NCBI GenBank assembly: GCA_029239935.1
Contig: JARBTY010000060.1
Coordinates: forward strand, 1 to 14,001
DNA from: Clostridia bacterium
GTDB taxonomy: Bacteria; Bacillota_A; Clostridia; Lachnospirales; Cellulosilyticaceae
Direction: 5' to 3'
DNA: 14,001 bases
Shown: piece after piece, positions 1 to 6,527 of the stretch
How positions within the stretch are numbered: position 1 is the stretch's first letter
Layout: each line of letters starts with the position of its first letter
Notes under the pieces: model-generated
What the model was told of the DNA's origin: nothing
What the model saw: the letters and a program-made list of their open reading frames with translations, nothing else
Database searches by the model: none
Translations under genes and position numbers: made by a program

Positions 1-107
1 GAACCTAAGACCATACCATATAGACCATTAACTGCAAAAACAAAAAAACAACATTTCAAGATATATCTACTCTGTTTATCTAGTTTTGTATAAAATGATT
101 GCTTCAT
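1..107 (-). CDS. Partial MFS-like permease, N-terminus only
   Basis: An open frame starts with ATG at 105-107 and runs leftward off the window edge without a stop, giving about 35 residues. It has a polar, basic start (MKQSFYTKLDKQSRYILK) followed by a hydrophobic stretch (residues 19-35, including FFVFAVNGLYGMVLG). A short charged cytoplasmic leader followed by a first membrane helix with a G-rich end is how many major facilitator transporters begin; this is inference from a fragment. A GGAG ribosome binding site lies 11 bases upstream and a good promoter lies at 153-180, which supports the start. It is on the same strand as the MATE gene but has its own promoter after the MATE terminator. 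Any other inner-membrane protein remains possible. Confidence 0.5.
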   Translation of the reverse strand, partial: MKQSFYTKLDKQSRYILKCCFFVFAVNGLYGMVLG

Positions 108-152
108 ATCACTAAAATCTCCTCTCTATGTTAAAACAGCTCAATGTTGTCT

Positions 153-180
153 ATTATACCACACTCCCCAATAATTTCAA
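153..180 (-). promoter_or_regulatory. Sigma-A-type promoter of the left-edge permease
   Basis: Read on the minus strand, TTGAAA (175-180), a 16-bp spacer and TATAAT (153-158), the -10 being preceded by TGG (extended -10). It lies about 45 bases upstream of the ATG at 107 and downstream of the MATE terminator. Confidence 0.6.
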
Positions 181-238
181 TACTCTATAGCTTTTCCCTC
201 TCTTAGTTAAGCATTTTTCCCTTTTCTCCCATATCCAT

Positions 239-270
239 AAAAAAACAGCTCTGTCATGGGCAGAACTGCT
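239..270 (-). terminator. Rho-independent terminator of the MATE gene
   Basis: On the minus strand a 10-bp stem (261-270 with 244-253, two G-U pairs) closes a 7-base loop and is followed by a run of seven T (239-245 as A on the plus strand, partly inside the stem). It lies 17 bases past the MATE stop codon. Confidence 0.8.
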
Positions 271-287
271 GATAAATCTCTTTATCT

Positions 288-1664
288 TTATTTATGGGAA
301 ATCACATAGGCTTGTGCCGGCGTCATAAGATGTTCTGAGGTTGTGAGACGCTTCATCGTCATAAAGTACGCAATTGCCAAAGGCACACAGGCGCCAATCC
401 ACGCTAAAGGATTCGCAAGCACCGCTCCTGTAAAACCCAAATGTTTCGACAATACAATAGCCGCAAAAGTCCTCATGAAAAGCTCCATAATGCCTGCAAC
501 TGTTGGAATAAAACTTTGACCAAGTCCTTGCAGCGTATACCGATAAATAAATAAAAGCGCCAGTACAAAATACAATATCCCATTTGTTACAAGATAAGTT
601 TGTGCCTGTGATAAGACTTCTGGCTGACCTGCTCCTATAAAAAGCGCAATAAGCTTTCGACCTGCAAAAATATTGATAAAAGCAATCACTATACTAAATG
701 TGATGGACATCATACAGCACTGCCTCACACCAAGACGTATTCTTTGGATATTGTTAGCCCCATAATTTTGTGCTGTGTAAGTGGCCATTGTAATACCAAA
801 GGACATCATTGGCAGGATTGCCACCATATCAATTTTTTGAGCTGCCGTATAAGCTGCGACAGATACTGCCCCCAAGTTATTCAGTGCAAACTGAAGCATT
901 ATTGCTCCAATAGCAATAATAGAAGCCTGAAAAGCCATAGGCAAAGCTACTCTTAAGTGTTCCCATAAAATAGCTTTTGATAAATACCAATGCGTCTTTT
1001 TAAGCTTTAAAACCGGCAGTTTATGTCTAATATAAAAAAAGCATAAAACAGCTGAAAAAGCCTGTGAAGTGACTGTCGCCCACGCCGCCCCAGCTACTCC
1101 CATAGAAAACGTCAAAATAAGTACAAAGTCCAAAATAATATTTAAAACACAAACTACTGCTAAAAATACCAACGGCGTTTTACTATCTCCCAATGCCCTT
1201 ATAATATTTGAAAACAGATTGAAAAACATTGCTGCTGCAATGCCCCAGTAAATCACAATAACATACCGATAGGCATCCTCTATGATTTCCGGCGGTGTCC
1301 TCATCAGTTCCAAAATAGGACGCGCAAGCGTACTGCTGACAACCGTCAAAACTATTGTAATCCCTAAACTCAGCACAATACTAGCAGTATAACTGCTTTT
1401 TATACCTTCTTCATCTCCTGCCCCAAAACGCTGCGCAGTAATGATTGAAAGTCCAGAAGTAAATCCTATAGCAAATCCCAGAATAAGAAACATAATGCTT
1501 CCTGTACATCCCACTGCTGCCAGAGCATTTACGCCTATGGTGCGGCCTACAATAAAAGTATCTGCCATATTATAAAGCTGTTGAAAAAAGTTTCCCATTA
1601 AAAGTGGCATTGCAAAAAGAAAAATCAACTTAGCAGGACTTCCTGAGGTCAAATTTTTTGTCAT
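288..1664 (-). CDS. MATE family multidrug/metabolite exporter
   Basis: Polytopic inner-membrane antiporter of the MATE family, which exports drugs or metabolites driven by a sodium or proton gradient. The 458-residue length is usual for the family. The N-terminus shows the family signature around residues 21-50 (LLMGNFFQQLYNMADTFIVG followed by RTIG.NALAAVG), and about 12 hydrophobic helices follow in two similar halves, the second starting with the MAFQASIIAIG region. The ATG at 1664 is preferred over the upstream GTG at 1676, because AGGTGAG lies 7 bases before the ATG and would overlap the GTG. The gene is divergent from a MerR regulator, and its promoter has the 19-bp spacer and dyad typical of MerR-activated genes. 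Exporter induction by the neighbouring MerR is therefore likely. The substrate cannot be read from the sequence. Confidence 0.93.
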   Translation of the reverse strand: MTKNLTSGSPAKLIFLFAMPLLMGNFFQQLYNMADTFIVGRTIGVNALAAVGCTGSIMFLILGFAIGFTSGLSIITAQRFGAGDEEGIKSSYTASIVLSLGITIVLTVVSSTLARPILELMRTPPEIIEDAYRYVIVIYWGIAAAMFFNLFSNIIRALGDSKTPLVFLAVVCVLNIILDFVLILTFSMGVAGAAWATVTSQAFSAVLCFFYIRHKLPVLKLKKTHWYLSKAILWEHLRVALPMAFQASIIAIGAIMLQFALNNLGAVSVAAYTAAQKIDMVAILPMMSFGITMATYTAQNYGANNIQRIRLGVRQCCMMSITFSIVIAFINIFAGRKLIALFIGAGQPEVLSQAQTYLVTNGILYFVLALLFIYRYTLQGLGQSFIPTVAGIMELFMRTFAAIVLSKHLGFTGAVLANPLAWIGACVPLAIAYFMTMKRLTTSEHLMTPAQAYVISHK

Positions 1665-1733
1665 ACCATTTCTCACCTGCCCTTTTATTTAATTTGACCA
1701 ACCTCTCCCCAGAGTCCCGTTCTCTCTATTGAC

Positions 1734-1761
1734 AGCCTAAACCCGAATTGCCCGTTTAGCT
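1734..1761 (-). other. Hairpin at the 5' end of the MATE leader RNA
   Basis: AGCCTAAAC (1734-1742) pairs with GTTTAGCT (1754-1761), eight pairs with one bulged base and an 11-base loop. With a start point near 1768 the stem would sit within a few bases of the transcript's 5' end. A second short self-complementary stretch (CTCTCCCCAGAG, 1702-1713) follows. This may only stabilise the RNA; I do not recognise a known riboswitch. Confidence 0.35.
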
Positions 1762-1774
1762 ACCATACAAATCT

Positions 1775-1805
1775 ATAGTATTCCTTGAAGTTTACTTTAA
1801 GTCAA
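1775..1805 (-). promoter_or_regulatory. MerR-type promoter/operator of the MATE gene
   Basis: On the minus strand TTGACT (1800-1805) and TACTAT (1775-1780) are separated by 19 bp, two more than optimal. Inside the spacer lies the dyad CTTAAAGT-AA-ACTTCAAG (1784-1801, one mismatch between arms). MerR-family activators bind such a dyad and twist the DNA to realign the -35 and -10. The adjacent divergent merR gene supplies the obvious regulator. Confidence 0.82.
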
Positions 1806-1830
1806 TAACTTTTTTATCCCTTTTTCTATG

Positions 1831-1859
1831 TTGACAATTTTCAATAAAAAAAGTAATCT
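1831..1859 (+). promoter_or_regulatory. Probable merR promoter
   Basis: A consensus TTGACA (1831-1836) is followed after 17 bp by TAATCT (1854-1859), a weak -10. It lies 35 bases before the merR start. It is separate from the MATE operator dyad, so autoregulation through that dyad is not obvious. Confidence 0.45.
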
Positions 1860-1894
1860 ATAGGCATATTGACTGAGATTAGGAGATGAAAAAG

Positions 1895-2281
1895 ATGAAT
1901 TATACTATTTCACAAGTAGCTGAAAAATTCCATATAGAATCCCATACCCTCCGGTATTATGAAAAAGAAGGCATTATTTCCCCCCAAAAAACCGAACGGG
2001 GTATCCGTTATTTTACCCCCTCAGATGTTGAACAGATTGAAATGGTCTGTTGTTTAAAAAGTACTGGTATGTCTCTTAAAGACATCAAAAAATATTTTGA
2101 TTTGTGCAGCGTAGGAGATGAAACTTTAGATCAACGGATGGAAATTTTTACTTCTCAACGGGAACATATCCTCAGCGAGATCGAAGGTCTACATAAATAC
2201 CTTGCAAAAATTGAAGGTAAAATCCAGTGGTACAGCGGCTATATCAACTCACAAAAGAACAAATTAAAAGCACCGCTTTAG
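1895..2281 (+). CDS. MerR family transcriptional regulator (AdhR/NmlR-like)
   Basis: Small (128-residue) MerR-type DNA-binding protein. The N-terminus has the winged helix-turn-helix (YTISQVAEKF, HTLRYYEKEGII, RGIRYFTPSDVEQIE, residues 3-49), and a long helix from about residue 78 to 118 would form the dimer coiled coil. The MVCCLKSTGMS segment (C52, C53) matches the position of the conserved cysteine in the AdhR/NmlR branch, whose members respond to aldehydes or thiol stress; C71 is a third cysteine. Sensing through these cysteines is inference. The start at 1895 is chosen because AGGAG (1881-1885) directly abuts the upstream ATG at 1886 but is 9 bases from this one. The likely target is the divergent MATE promoter; a matching operator also precedes larC. 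The last codons form the left arm of the terminator. Confidence 0.9.
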   Translation: MNYTISQVAEKFHIESHTLRYYEKEGIISPQKTERGIRYFTPSDVEQIEMVCCLKSTGMSLKDIKKYFDLCSVGDETLDQRMEIFTSQREHILSEIEGLHKYLAKIEGKIQWYSGYINSQKNKLKAPL

Positions 2282-2303
2282 GCAGTGCTTTTAATTTGTT
2301 CTT
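2255..2303. terminator. Bidirectional terminator between merR and the trxB-like gene
   Basis: A perfect 19-bp inverted repeat (2255-2273 with 2285-2303) surrounds an 11-base loop. The inner stem AAAAGCAC/GTGCTTTT has A-rich and T-rich flanks on both sides, so it can end transcription from either direction. It contains the merR stop (2279-2281) in its loop and touches the stop of the convergent flavoprotein gene (2302-2304). Confidence 0.87.
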
Positions 2304-3528
2304 AAAAAGATATAGCCGCCTCCAGTGCTTGCAAAGTGATAGAATTGTCTATTACCTTAACGACTTTATTTTGATCAATACACACCACACAAGGGCAGGT
2401 TGAAATACCAAGTTTTTTAGCTATGCCATCGGATTTATAAGTATCTATCTTTGTTACACCAATTCGATTGCCATGTTTTGACTTAAAAGTATCAATGATA
2501 GGTAGGATTTCCCTGCAAATACTATCTGCAGCATTATATAAATAAACAACAGATGCTTTGCCTTCATTTAAAATCTGACTTTCATAAATTTCATCTTCTG
2601 CAATATACCTTTCAGCAGCATAGCCAGCAATTGCCCCATCTCCTACAGCTGTTGCCACCTGTTTTAAAAATTTGTCTCTAATATCTCCTACAGCAAAAAC
2701 CCCTGGTACATTGGTTTCCATTTTTTCATTTGTTAACAAATAACCTCCCCTATTCATATCTAACACACCATTAAATAGCTCTGTATTAGGCAAATACCCA
2801 ATAAACAAAAAGCAGCTGTCTACCTTATAAGGTAAAAGCTCTTGTGTTTTAAGATTCTTAAGCATCACTGTGTCTAATCTTTCAGCTCCTTCAAAGCTCT
2901 CCACCACAGTGTTCCATACAAATTCCATTTTTGAATTAGCGAGTGCCTGCGTTTTGGCAATTTCATTACAATCCATTTTTCCTTCTTCATGCATCACTGA
3001 AACAATGACTTGATCTGCAAATTTAGTAAGGAACATCCCTTCTTCAATAGCAGCATCTCCGCTACCTATTACCATAACCGTTTTACCAGTATTAGCAGCT
3101 GCATCACAGGTTGCACAAAAAGATATGCCTTTATCATATAAGTACAATTCTTCATTTTTGGCACCGGTTAACCGTGGTTTTCCACCCCCTGCCGCGATGA
3201 CAACTTTCGCTAGATAGGTTGTTCTAAAAGTTTCTACTATTTTTATGTCCTTTTCAAAACTCACTGATTTAACATCTGTAAGCTTAAAGTCAACTCCAAA
3301 CTTCTTGGCCTGCTTATGGAACAAATCCATCAGTCCAAGTCCCGTTGCACCTTCTGGAAATCCTGGATAATTCTCTATTTCATTGGTATAGGTAGCAAGT
3401 CCACCAACCAATGATTTTTCTAAAATTAGTGTTTTCAGTTTGGCCCTTCCGCAATAAATACCCGCTGTCAGTCCCGCTGCTCCGCCGCCAATAATAATCA
3501 CGTCATAACTTTCAGTCTTTTTACTCAT
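2302..3528 (-). CDS. TrxB-like flavoprotein fused to a thioredoxin-like domain
   Basis: FAD-dependent thioredoxin reductase-like protein (408 residues) with an extra C-terminal thioredoxin-fold domain. Visible are the FAD motif IIIGGGAAGLTAG (11-23), the redox pair CATC (138-141), the nucleotide-binding loop VIGSGDAA (153-160) and the second FAD motif GVFAVGDIRD (276-285). Where NADPH-using reductases have HRR...R, this protein has VMHEEGKM (178-185), so NADPH specificity is doubtful. NADH, ferredoxin or another donor is possible. The C-terminal domain (about 324-408) resembles thioredoxin but has no CxxC; it keeps one cysteine (DSIC, 338) and a cysteine-rich cis-proline loop, TCPCVVC (377-383). 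The ATG at 3528 has AGGAGG 9 bases upstream, so the longer frame to 3561 is unlikely. It is last in the YeeE/TusA operon, which suggests it reduces protein-bound persulfide or disulfide there. That role is inference. Confidence 0.88.
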   Translation of the reverse strand: MSKKTESYDVIIIGGGAAGLTAGIYCGRAKLKTLILEKSLVGGLATYTNEIENYPGFPEGATGLGLMDLFHKQAKKFGVDFKLTDVKSVSFEKDIKIVETFRTTYLAKVVIAAGGGKPRLTGAKNEELYLYDKGISFCATCDAAANTGKTVMVIGSGDAAIEEGMFLTKFADQVIVSVMHEEGKMDCNEIAKTQALANSKMEFVWNTVVESFEGAERLDTVMLKNLKTQELLPYKVDSCFLFIGYLPNTELFNGVLDMNRGGYLLTNEKMETNVPGVFAVGDIRDKFLKQVATAVGDGAIAGYAAERYIAEDEIYESQILNEGKASVVYLYNAADSICREILPIIDTFKSKHGNRIGVTKIDTYKSDGIAKKLGISTCPCVVCIDQNKVVKVIDNSITLQALEAAISF

Positions 3529-3569
3529 CTTAACTAGCCTCCTATATTTTATACACCTCAATAAGTTAA

Positions 3570-3605
3570 GAACAGGAACTGTACATTAAAAATCAGCTCC
3601 TGTCC
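3570..3605 (-). other. Intergenic hairpin before the trxB-like gene
   Basis: A 12-bp stem (3570-3581 with 3594-3605, two G-U pairs on the minus-strand RNA) closes a 12-base loop in the 121-base gap between the second YeeE gene and the flavoprotein gene. No T-tract follows on the minus strand, so it is more likely an RNA-processing or partial attenuation element than a full terminator. Confidence 0.5.
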
Positions 3606-3649
3606 TATTGATCACACTATAAGTGATTATCTACCCACTCATCTGCCTT

Positions 3650-4198
3650 TTACATAAAATACTTAGCAAGCATTTTGCTGCCAATAAAAGCTCCGACTAA
3701 CAAAAAGGCTCCAAAAACCCATCCCGATAAGGATAAGGATGCTATCGCAGTGAATAATGCACCAATATTACAACCACCTGCCATTCGTGCACCATACCCC
3801 ATCAGAAGACCTCCTAAAACAGCTGCCACTATCTGTTTAACAGATTTTATCTTTTTAATTTTAAATTCGGAAGCAAAAAGTGTAGCAGCTAAAGCTCCAA
3901 ATATAATACCTAAATTCCTTATAGTTCCACCATCGCCGAAAAACCCTTTTGCCAATAACGTCTGCGACTTTTCATCAGCAAAATAAGCCCAACTGCTGAC
4001 ATCTCCTCCAATAAGCTGATAAACCCAGGCCCCCCAATTTGCAAAAGTACTGGTAACACCCCAGCCACTTTCCAGAACAGCAAAGTGCGCAATTTGAAAA
4101 ACAGCTAGCAGTGCTGCTCCCGCTACATAAGTAAGCGGTTCTTTCATAAGTTTTTTGTAAGTAGGATTACTACCTAACTGAACGAAAAATGTTTTCAA
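3650..4198 (-). CDS. YeeE/YedE-type sulfur transporter, half-length subunit 2
   Basis: Membrane protein of the YeeE/YedE (sulf_transp) family, about half the length of a full transporter (182 residues). Family members such as Spirochaeta thermophila YeeE (TsuA) import thiosulfate through a line of conserved cysteines. The signature here is YGARMAGGCNIG with C143, between hydrophobic helices at about 122-140 and 147-172; further helices lie at about 22-44 and 94-109. The start is a TTG at 4198, supported by GAGGTG 6 bases upstream; the next in-frame ATG encodes residue 18. The gene follows tusA by 42 bases and shares its operon with the other half-protein, so the two probably form one complete transporter. 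Thiosulfate is the best-guess substrate; other reduced sulfur or selenium compounds cannot be excluded. Confidence 0.85.
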   Translation of the reverse strand: MKTFFVQLGSNPTYKKLMKEPLTYVAGAALLAVFQIAHFAVLESGWGVTSTFANWGAWVYQLIGGDVSSWAYFADEKSQTLLAKGFFGDGGTIRNLGIIFGALAATLFASEFKIKKIKSVKQIVAAVLGGLLMGYGARMAGGCNIGALFTAIASLSLSGWVFGAFLLVGAFIGSKMLAKYFM

Positions 4199-4240
4199 TA
4201 CCTACACCTCTTTCCATTAAAGAGAAATATAAAATGCATC

Positions 4241-4471
4241 CTACTTTGTTTTTTCAATAATAAGTTCCCATTCACCATCATCAACTTCTTCTATTTCTAC
4301 GTTATATCCTTGTTTTCTTGCCCATTCAGGTACATTTTTCATCGCACAGCTATGATCAATAGAAACAATCAGTACATCCCCTACCTTAAGCTCTGAAATC
4401 TTTTTTTCGGTTCTCATCAATGGTACTGGACACGCCTCGCCTAAACAATCTAAAGTAAACTCTGCCATCAT
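4241..4471 (-). CDS. TusA-like sulfur carrier protein (operon copy)
   Basis: Small cytoplasmic sulfur carrier of the TusA/YeeD/SirA family (76 residues). The conserved CPxP motif, ACPVPLMRTEKK, supplies the persulfide-bearing cysteine (C14), and DCLGEACP before it is typical. A second cysteine lies in the IDHSCAMKNVPEW segment, a form common in TusA proteins encoded beside YeeE transporters. It sits between two YeeE half-protein genes, 16 bases after the first and 42 before the second. It probably accepts or decomposes the imported sulfur species on the cytoplasmic face and passes sulfur on. Two adjacent ATG codons (4471, 4468) follow AGGAGG by 5 and 8 bases; either could be used. Confidence 0.9.
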   Translation of the reverse strand: MMAEFTLDCLGEACPVPLMRTEKKISELKVGDVLIVSIDHSCAMKNVPEWARKQGYNVEIEEVDDGEWELIIEKTK

Positions 4472-4487
4472 TAAATCCTCCTATTTT

Positions 4488-5171
4488 TTATTCTGAACTT
4501 CCCATTTTTTTCTGCTGCCATTTTACAGCGGCTATGTAGAGCAATAAAATAATGCCCCCTTGAACCACCAAAGCACCAAACCATCCAAATAAATCCGGTA
4601 AAAATACTTTAGGTGCATTTTGATTCAGTTTACCCCAAAAGCCCATATCATGAGCACCCCAAAGTGAACCTGCTACAAAAAAGACCAGTGACAGCATCTG
4701 CATTGTGAATCCTTCTCCAACACGCATCAACGTTCCTGAAGCACAGCCTCCAGCAATGACCATACCAATACCAAATAGTATTGCCCCAAGCATCAAAGGA
4801 ATACCTATTGGGGATACACCAGCCATCTCCAACGTCTTTTCTGCACCACTTAGTGTACTATGATATTTGATTGCAACATAACCTACAGTTGCAAGCCCCA
4901 CCGCTACTAATACTGCCCTAGTTACAGAGGTACTTCCTGTTATACACGGGTCACGAAAGGCTGCTGTAAAGCAAAAACGTGAGCGCTGCAGAATATACCC
5001 AAAAGCAATACCAAACATCCAGTATATAGGTAGCTTAGTACCATTAGCAGCGATAACAAATCCTAAGGGAATCAATATAACTGTTAAAAGTATTGCATAA
5101 GGTATTTGACTCTTTTTAGGTTTGCGACCACTTCTAATACGGGTAGCTCCTGTTGCTAAATTTTCTTGCAT
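4488..5171 (-). CDS. YeeE/YedE-type sulfur transporter, half-length subunit 1
   Basis: First gene of the sulfur operon: a 227-residue YeeE/YedE-family membrane protein. A basic N-terminal tail (RIRSGRKPKK) precedes about five to six hydrophobic helices. Two family cysteines are visible: C67 in ILQRSRFCFTAAFRD and C143 in IAGGCASGTLMRVGEG. In full-length YeeE proteins both kinds of motif occur in one chain; here the matching GGCNIG motif is on the separate 182-residue protein, so a heteromeric transporter is likely. The ATG at 5171 has AAGGAGG 8 bases upstream and is preferred to the GTG at 5180, which overlaps that site. The promoter is divergent from lysR, which points to LysR control. Confidence 0.87.
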   Translation of the reverse strand: MQENLATGATRIRSGRKPKKSQIPYAILLTVILIPLGFVIAANGTKLPIYWMFGIAFGYILQRSRFCFTAAFRDPCITGSTSVTRAVLVAVGLATVGYVAIKYHSTLSGAEKTLEMAGVSPIGIPLMLGAILFGIGMVIAGGCASGTLMRVGEGFTMQMLSLVFFVAGSLWGAHDMGFWGKLNQNAPKVFLPDLFGWFGALVVQGGIILLLYIAAVKWQQKKMGSSE

Positions 5172-5218
5172 CCTTAACACCTCCTTGAATTGTTAAATAA
5201 TTATCATTGCCTGAAAAT

Positions 5219-5310
5219 AGTATAACATAATCCTTATATCCCCTGTTAATGGAGTTTTTAATAGGGTATAAGAAAAACTTATAACCTTATTTTTGTAAAT
5301 TTGGTATAAT
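5219..5310. promoter_or_regulatory. Divergent promoter and operator region, yeeE operon / lysR
   Basis: The minus-strand -10 is TATACT with an extended TG (5219-5227); the plus-strand -10 is TATAAT with an extended TG (5302-5310). Neither has a strong -35, as expected for activator-dependent or extended -10 promoters. Between them are three related words: CTTATATCCC (5233-5242), its near inverted copy GGGTATAAG (5264-5272) and CTTATAACC (5278-5286). There are also two small palindromes, ATAA-N3-TTAT (5227-5237) and ATAA-N2-TTAT (5281-5290). These are candidate LysR binding sites. Confidence 0.6.
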
Positions 5311-5335
5311 ATAAACTGTAGAGGAGGCAATAACT

Positions 5336-6235
5336 ATGCATATAGACTATTTGAAGATGTTTATCCATGTTGTGGATCAAGGAAGTATTTCAAAGGCAGC
5401 AGAAGCTATGAATATTTCTCAGTCCGCACTTAGTCAACAAATTAAATCCATCGAACAAACTCTGAATATTAAATTATTGGAGCGCAGTCACAACGGGGTT
5501 ATTCCCACTCTGTACGGAAAAATTGTCTACACCTATGCTCAAAATTTATCAGTTACCTATGACCATATGCTTTATGAACTTGCTGAACTCGACAATGCTG
5601 AAAGTGTTCTAAGAATTGCTGCAACACCTATTATGTATTCTTATGCCCTGCCTTGTACGCTATATCATGTAAAAAATGAATTTCCTAACTTCAGATTAGA
5701 GATAGAAACAATGACTAGTTTTTCGATTGAAGAAAAAATACTTAATGACACCGCTGATATTGGTTTTATCGTTGGTAAACCTAAGAATAAAGAATTACAA
5801 AGCAAGAAAGTATTTTCTGATAAAATTATGCTAGTTTCAGGCGAAGATACAACTATTCCTAGTCATATTTCATGCGATTCACTTTGTCAATACCCTTTAC
5901 TCATGATGTCAAAAACTCAAAAAACCAGGCAGATTCTAGATGCTTACTTACAACAAATAAAAATCGACCCCAACAAGTTAAAAGTTTTATATGAACTAAA
6001 CTCCATGGAGTCCATTAAACTCTCCGCTGTTAATGGTTATGGGATGGCCTTTGCTCCCTATATGAGTATCAAAAAAGAGCTGTATAATAAACAGCTCCGC
6101 ATTATAAATATTGATTGCTTTGGTTTAGAAAATGAATACTACGCCATTCGTAAAGCTAGTACTGGTCATAAAAGTACTGCTCATAAAAAACTTATTTTGT
6201 ATATTGAAAAAATATTACAGGATACTATTTGTTAG
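5336..6235 (+). CDS. LysR family transcriptional regulator
   Basis: A 299-residue LysR-type regulator of standard length. The N-terminal winged helix-turn-helix (residues 1-60) shows the classic pattern FIHVVDQGSISKAAEAMN, ISQSALSQQIKSIE and LLERSHNGVIPT. The rest is a two-lobed periplasmic-binding-protein-like effector domain (about 88-295), with LRIAATPIM at its start. GAGGAGG lies 8 bases before the ATG at 5336. Divergent placement beside the YeeE/TusA operon is the standard layout for a LysR protein and its target, so sulfur availability is the likely signal. The ligand is not readable from sequence. The 3' end overlaps the convergent second tusA gene by 11 bases. Confidence 0.92.
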   Translation: MHIDYLKMFIHVVDQGSISKAAEAMNISQSALSQQIKSIEQTLNIKLLERSHNGVIPTLYGKIVYTYAQNLSVTYDHMLYELAELDNAESVLRIAATPIMYSYALPCTLYHVKNEFPNFRLEIETMTSFSIEEKILNDTADIGFIVGKPKNKELQSKKVFSDKIMLVSGEDTTIPSHISCDSLCQYPLLMMSKTQKTRQILDAYLQQIKIDPNKLKVLYELNSMESIKLSAVNGYGMAFAPYMSIKKELYNKQLRIINIDCFGLENEYYAIRKASTGHKSTAHKKLILYIEKILQDTIC

Positions 6236-6443
6236 AAATCTCGATTTCCCAAACACCACTGATAACCTCATTTGCAACATATACCAAATGATGTGCTTTA
6301 CAAAATTGGGCTAAAGTAGTCACTGTACAACTATGATCGGTTATGAGCTGTACCGATGCACCGTTTTTAATAGCGGTCATTTTTTTTTGCAGTTTCATGA
6401 TAGGTATGGGACAAATATCCCCCAAACAATAGATTTTCTCCAT
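6225..6443 (-). CDS. Second TusA-like sulfur carrier protein
   Basis: A 72-residue TusA-family protein with the CPxP motif (YCLGDICPIPIMKLQKK, C11), so the sulfur-carrying cysteine is present. It shares the TDHSC segment (C39) with the operon TusA and has extra cysteines C6 and C48. The two are clearly divergent in sequence, so this is not a recent duplicate. The ATG at 6443 with GGAAG 8 bases upstream is preferred to the TTG at 6458, which overlaps that site. It converges with lysR, with 3' ends overlapping by 11 bases, and lies 84 bases downstream of the phzF-like gene. It may be co-transcribed with that gene or use its own weak promoter. A role with the YeeE transporter on the other side of lysR is plausible inference. 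Confidence 0.85.
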   Translation of the reverse strand: MEKIYCLGDICPIPIMKLQKKMTAIKNGASVQLITDHSCTVTTLAQFCKAHHLVYVANEVISGVWEIEISNK

Positions 6444-6478
6444 GTTTACCACTTCCAATCATTCATTTATACTGATAC

Positions 6479-6507
6479 ATTACACTGTTTAATCTTTTTT
6501 ATTTAAA
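6479..6507 (-). promoter_or_regulatory. Possible weak promoter for the second tusA
   Basis: On the minus strand TTTAAA (6502-6507), a 17-bp spacer and TGTAAT (6479-6484), about 36 bases before the ATG at 6443. Weak match in an AT-rich gap; read-through from the phzF-like gene is the alternative. Confidence 0.3.
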
Positions 6508-6527
6508 AGTGCCTTGTGCCTTGGTAT

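Noticed and set aside
1681..1770. Possible riboswitch in the MATE leader
   Set aside because: Only two short hairpins and no match to a riboswitch core I recognise; the leader is short and the promoter already has a MerR-type operator.
3650..5171. Selenium-metabolism YedE/YedF cluster
   Set aside because: The TusA proteins are short and lack the extra DsrE-like domain of YedF, and no selenium genes are visible; a sulfur role is the simpler reading, although selenium cannot be excluded.
6506..6525. Tandem GTGCCTT direct repeat near the end of the phzF-like gene
   Set aside because: Only two 7-base copies in an AT-rich gap, with no promoter or hairpin arrangement that gives it meaning.
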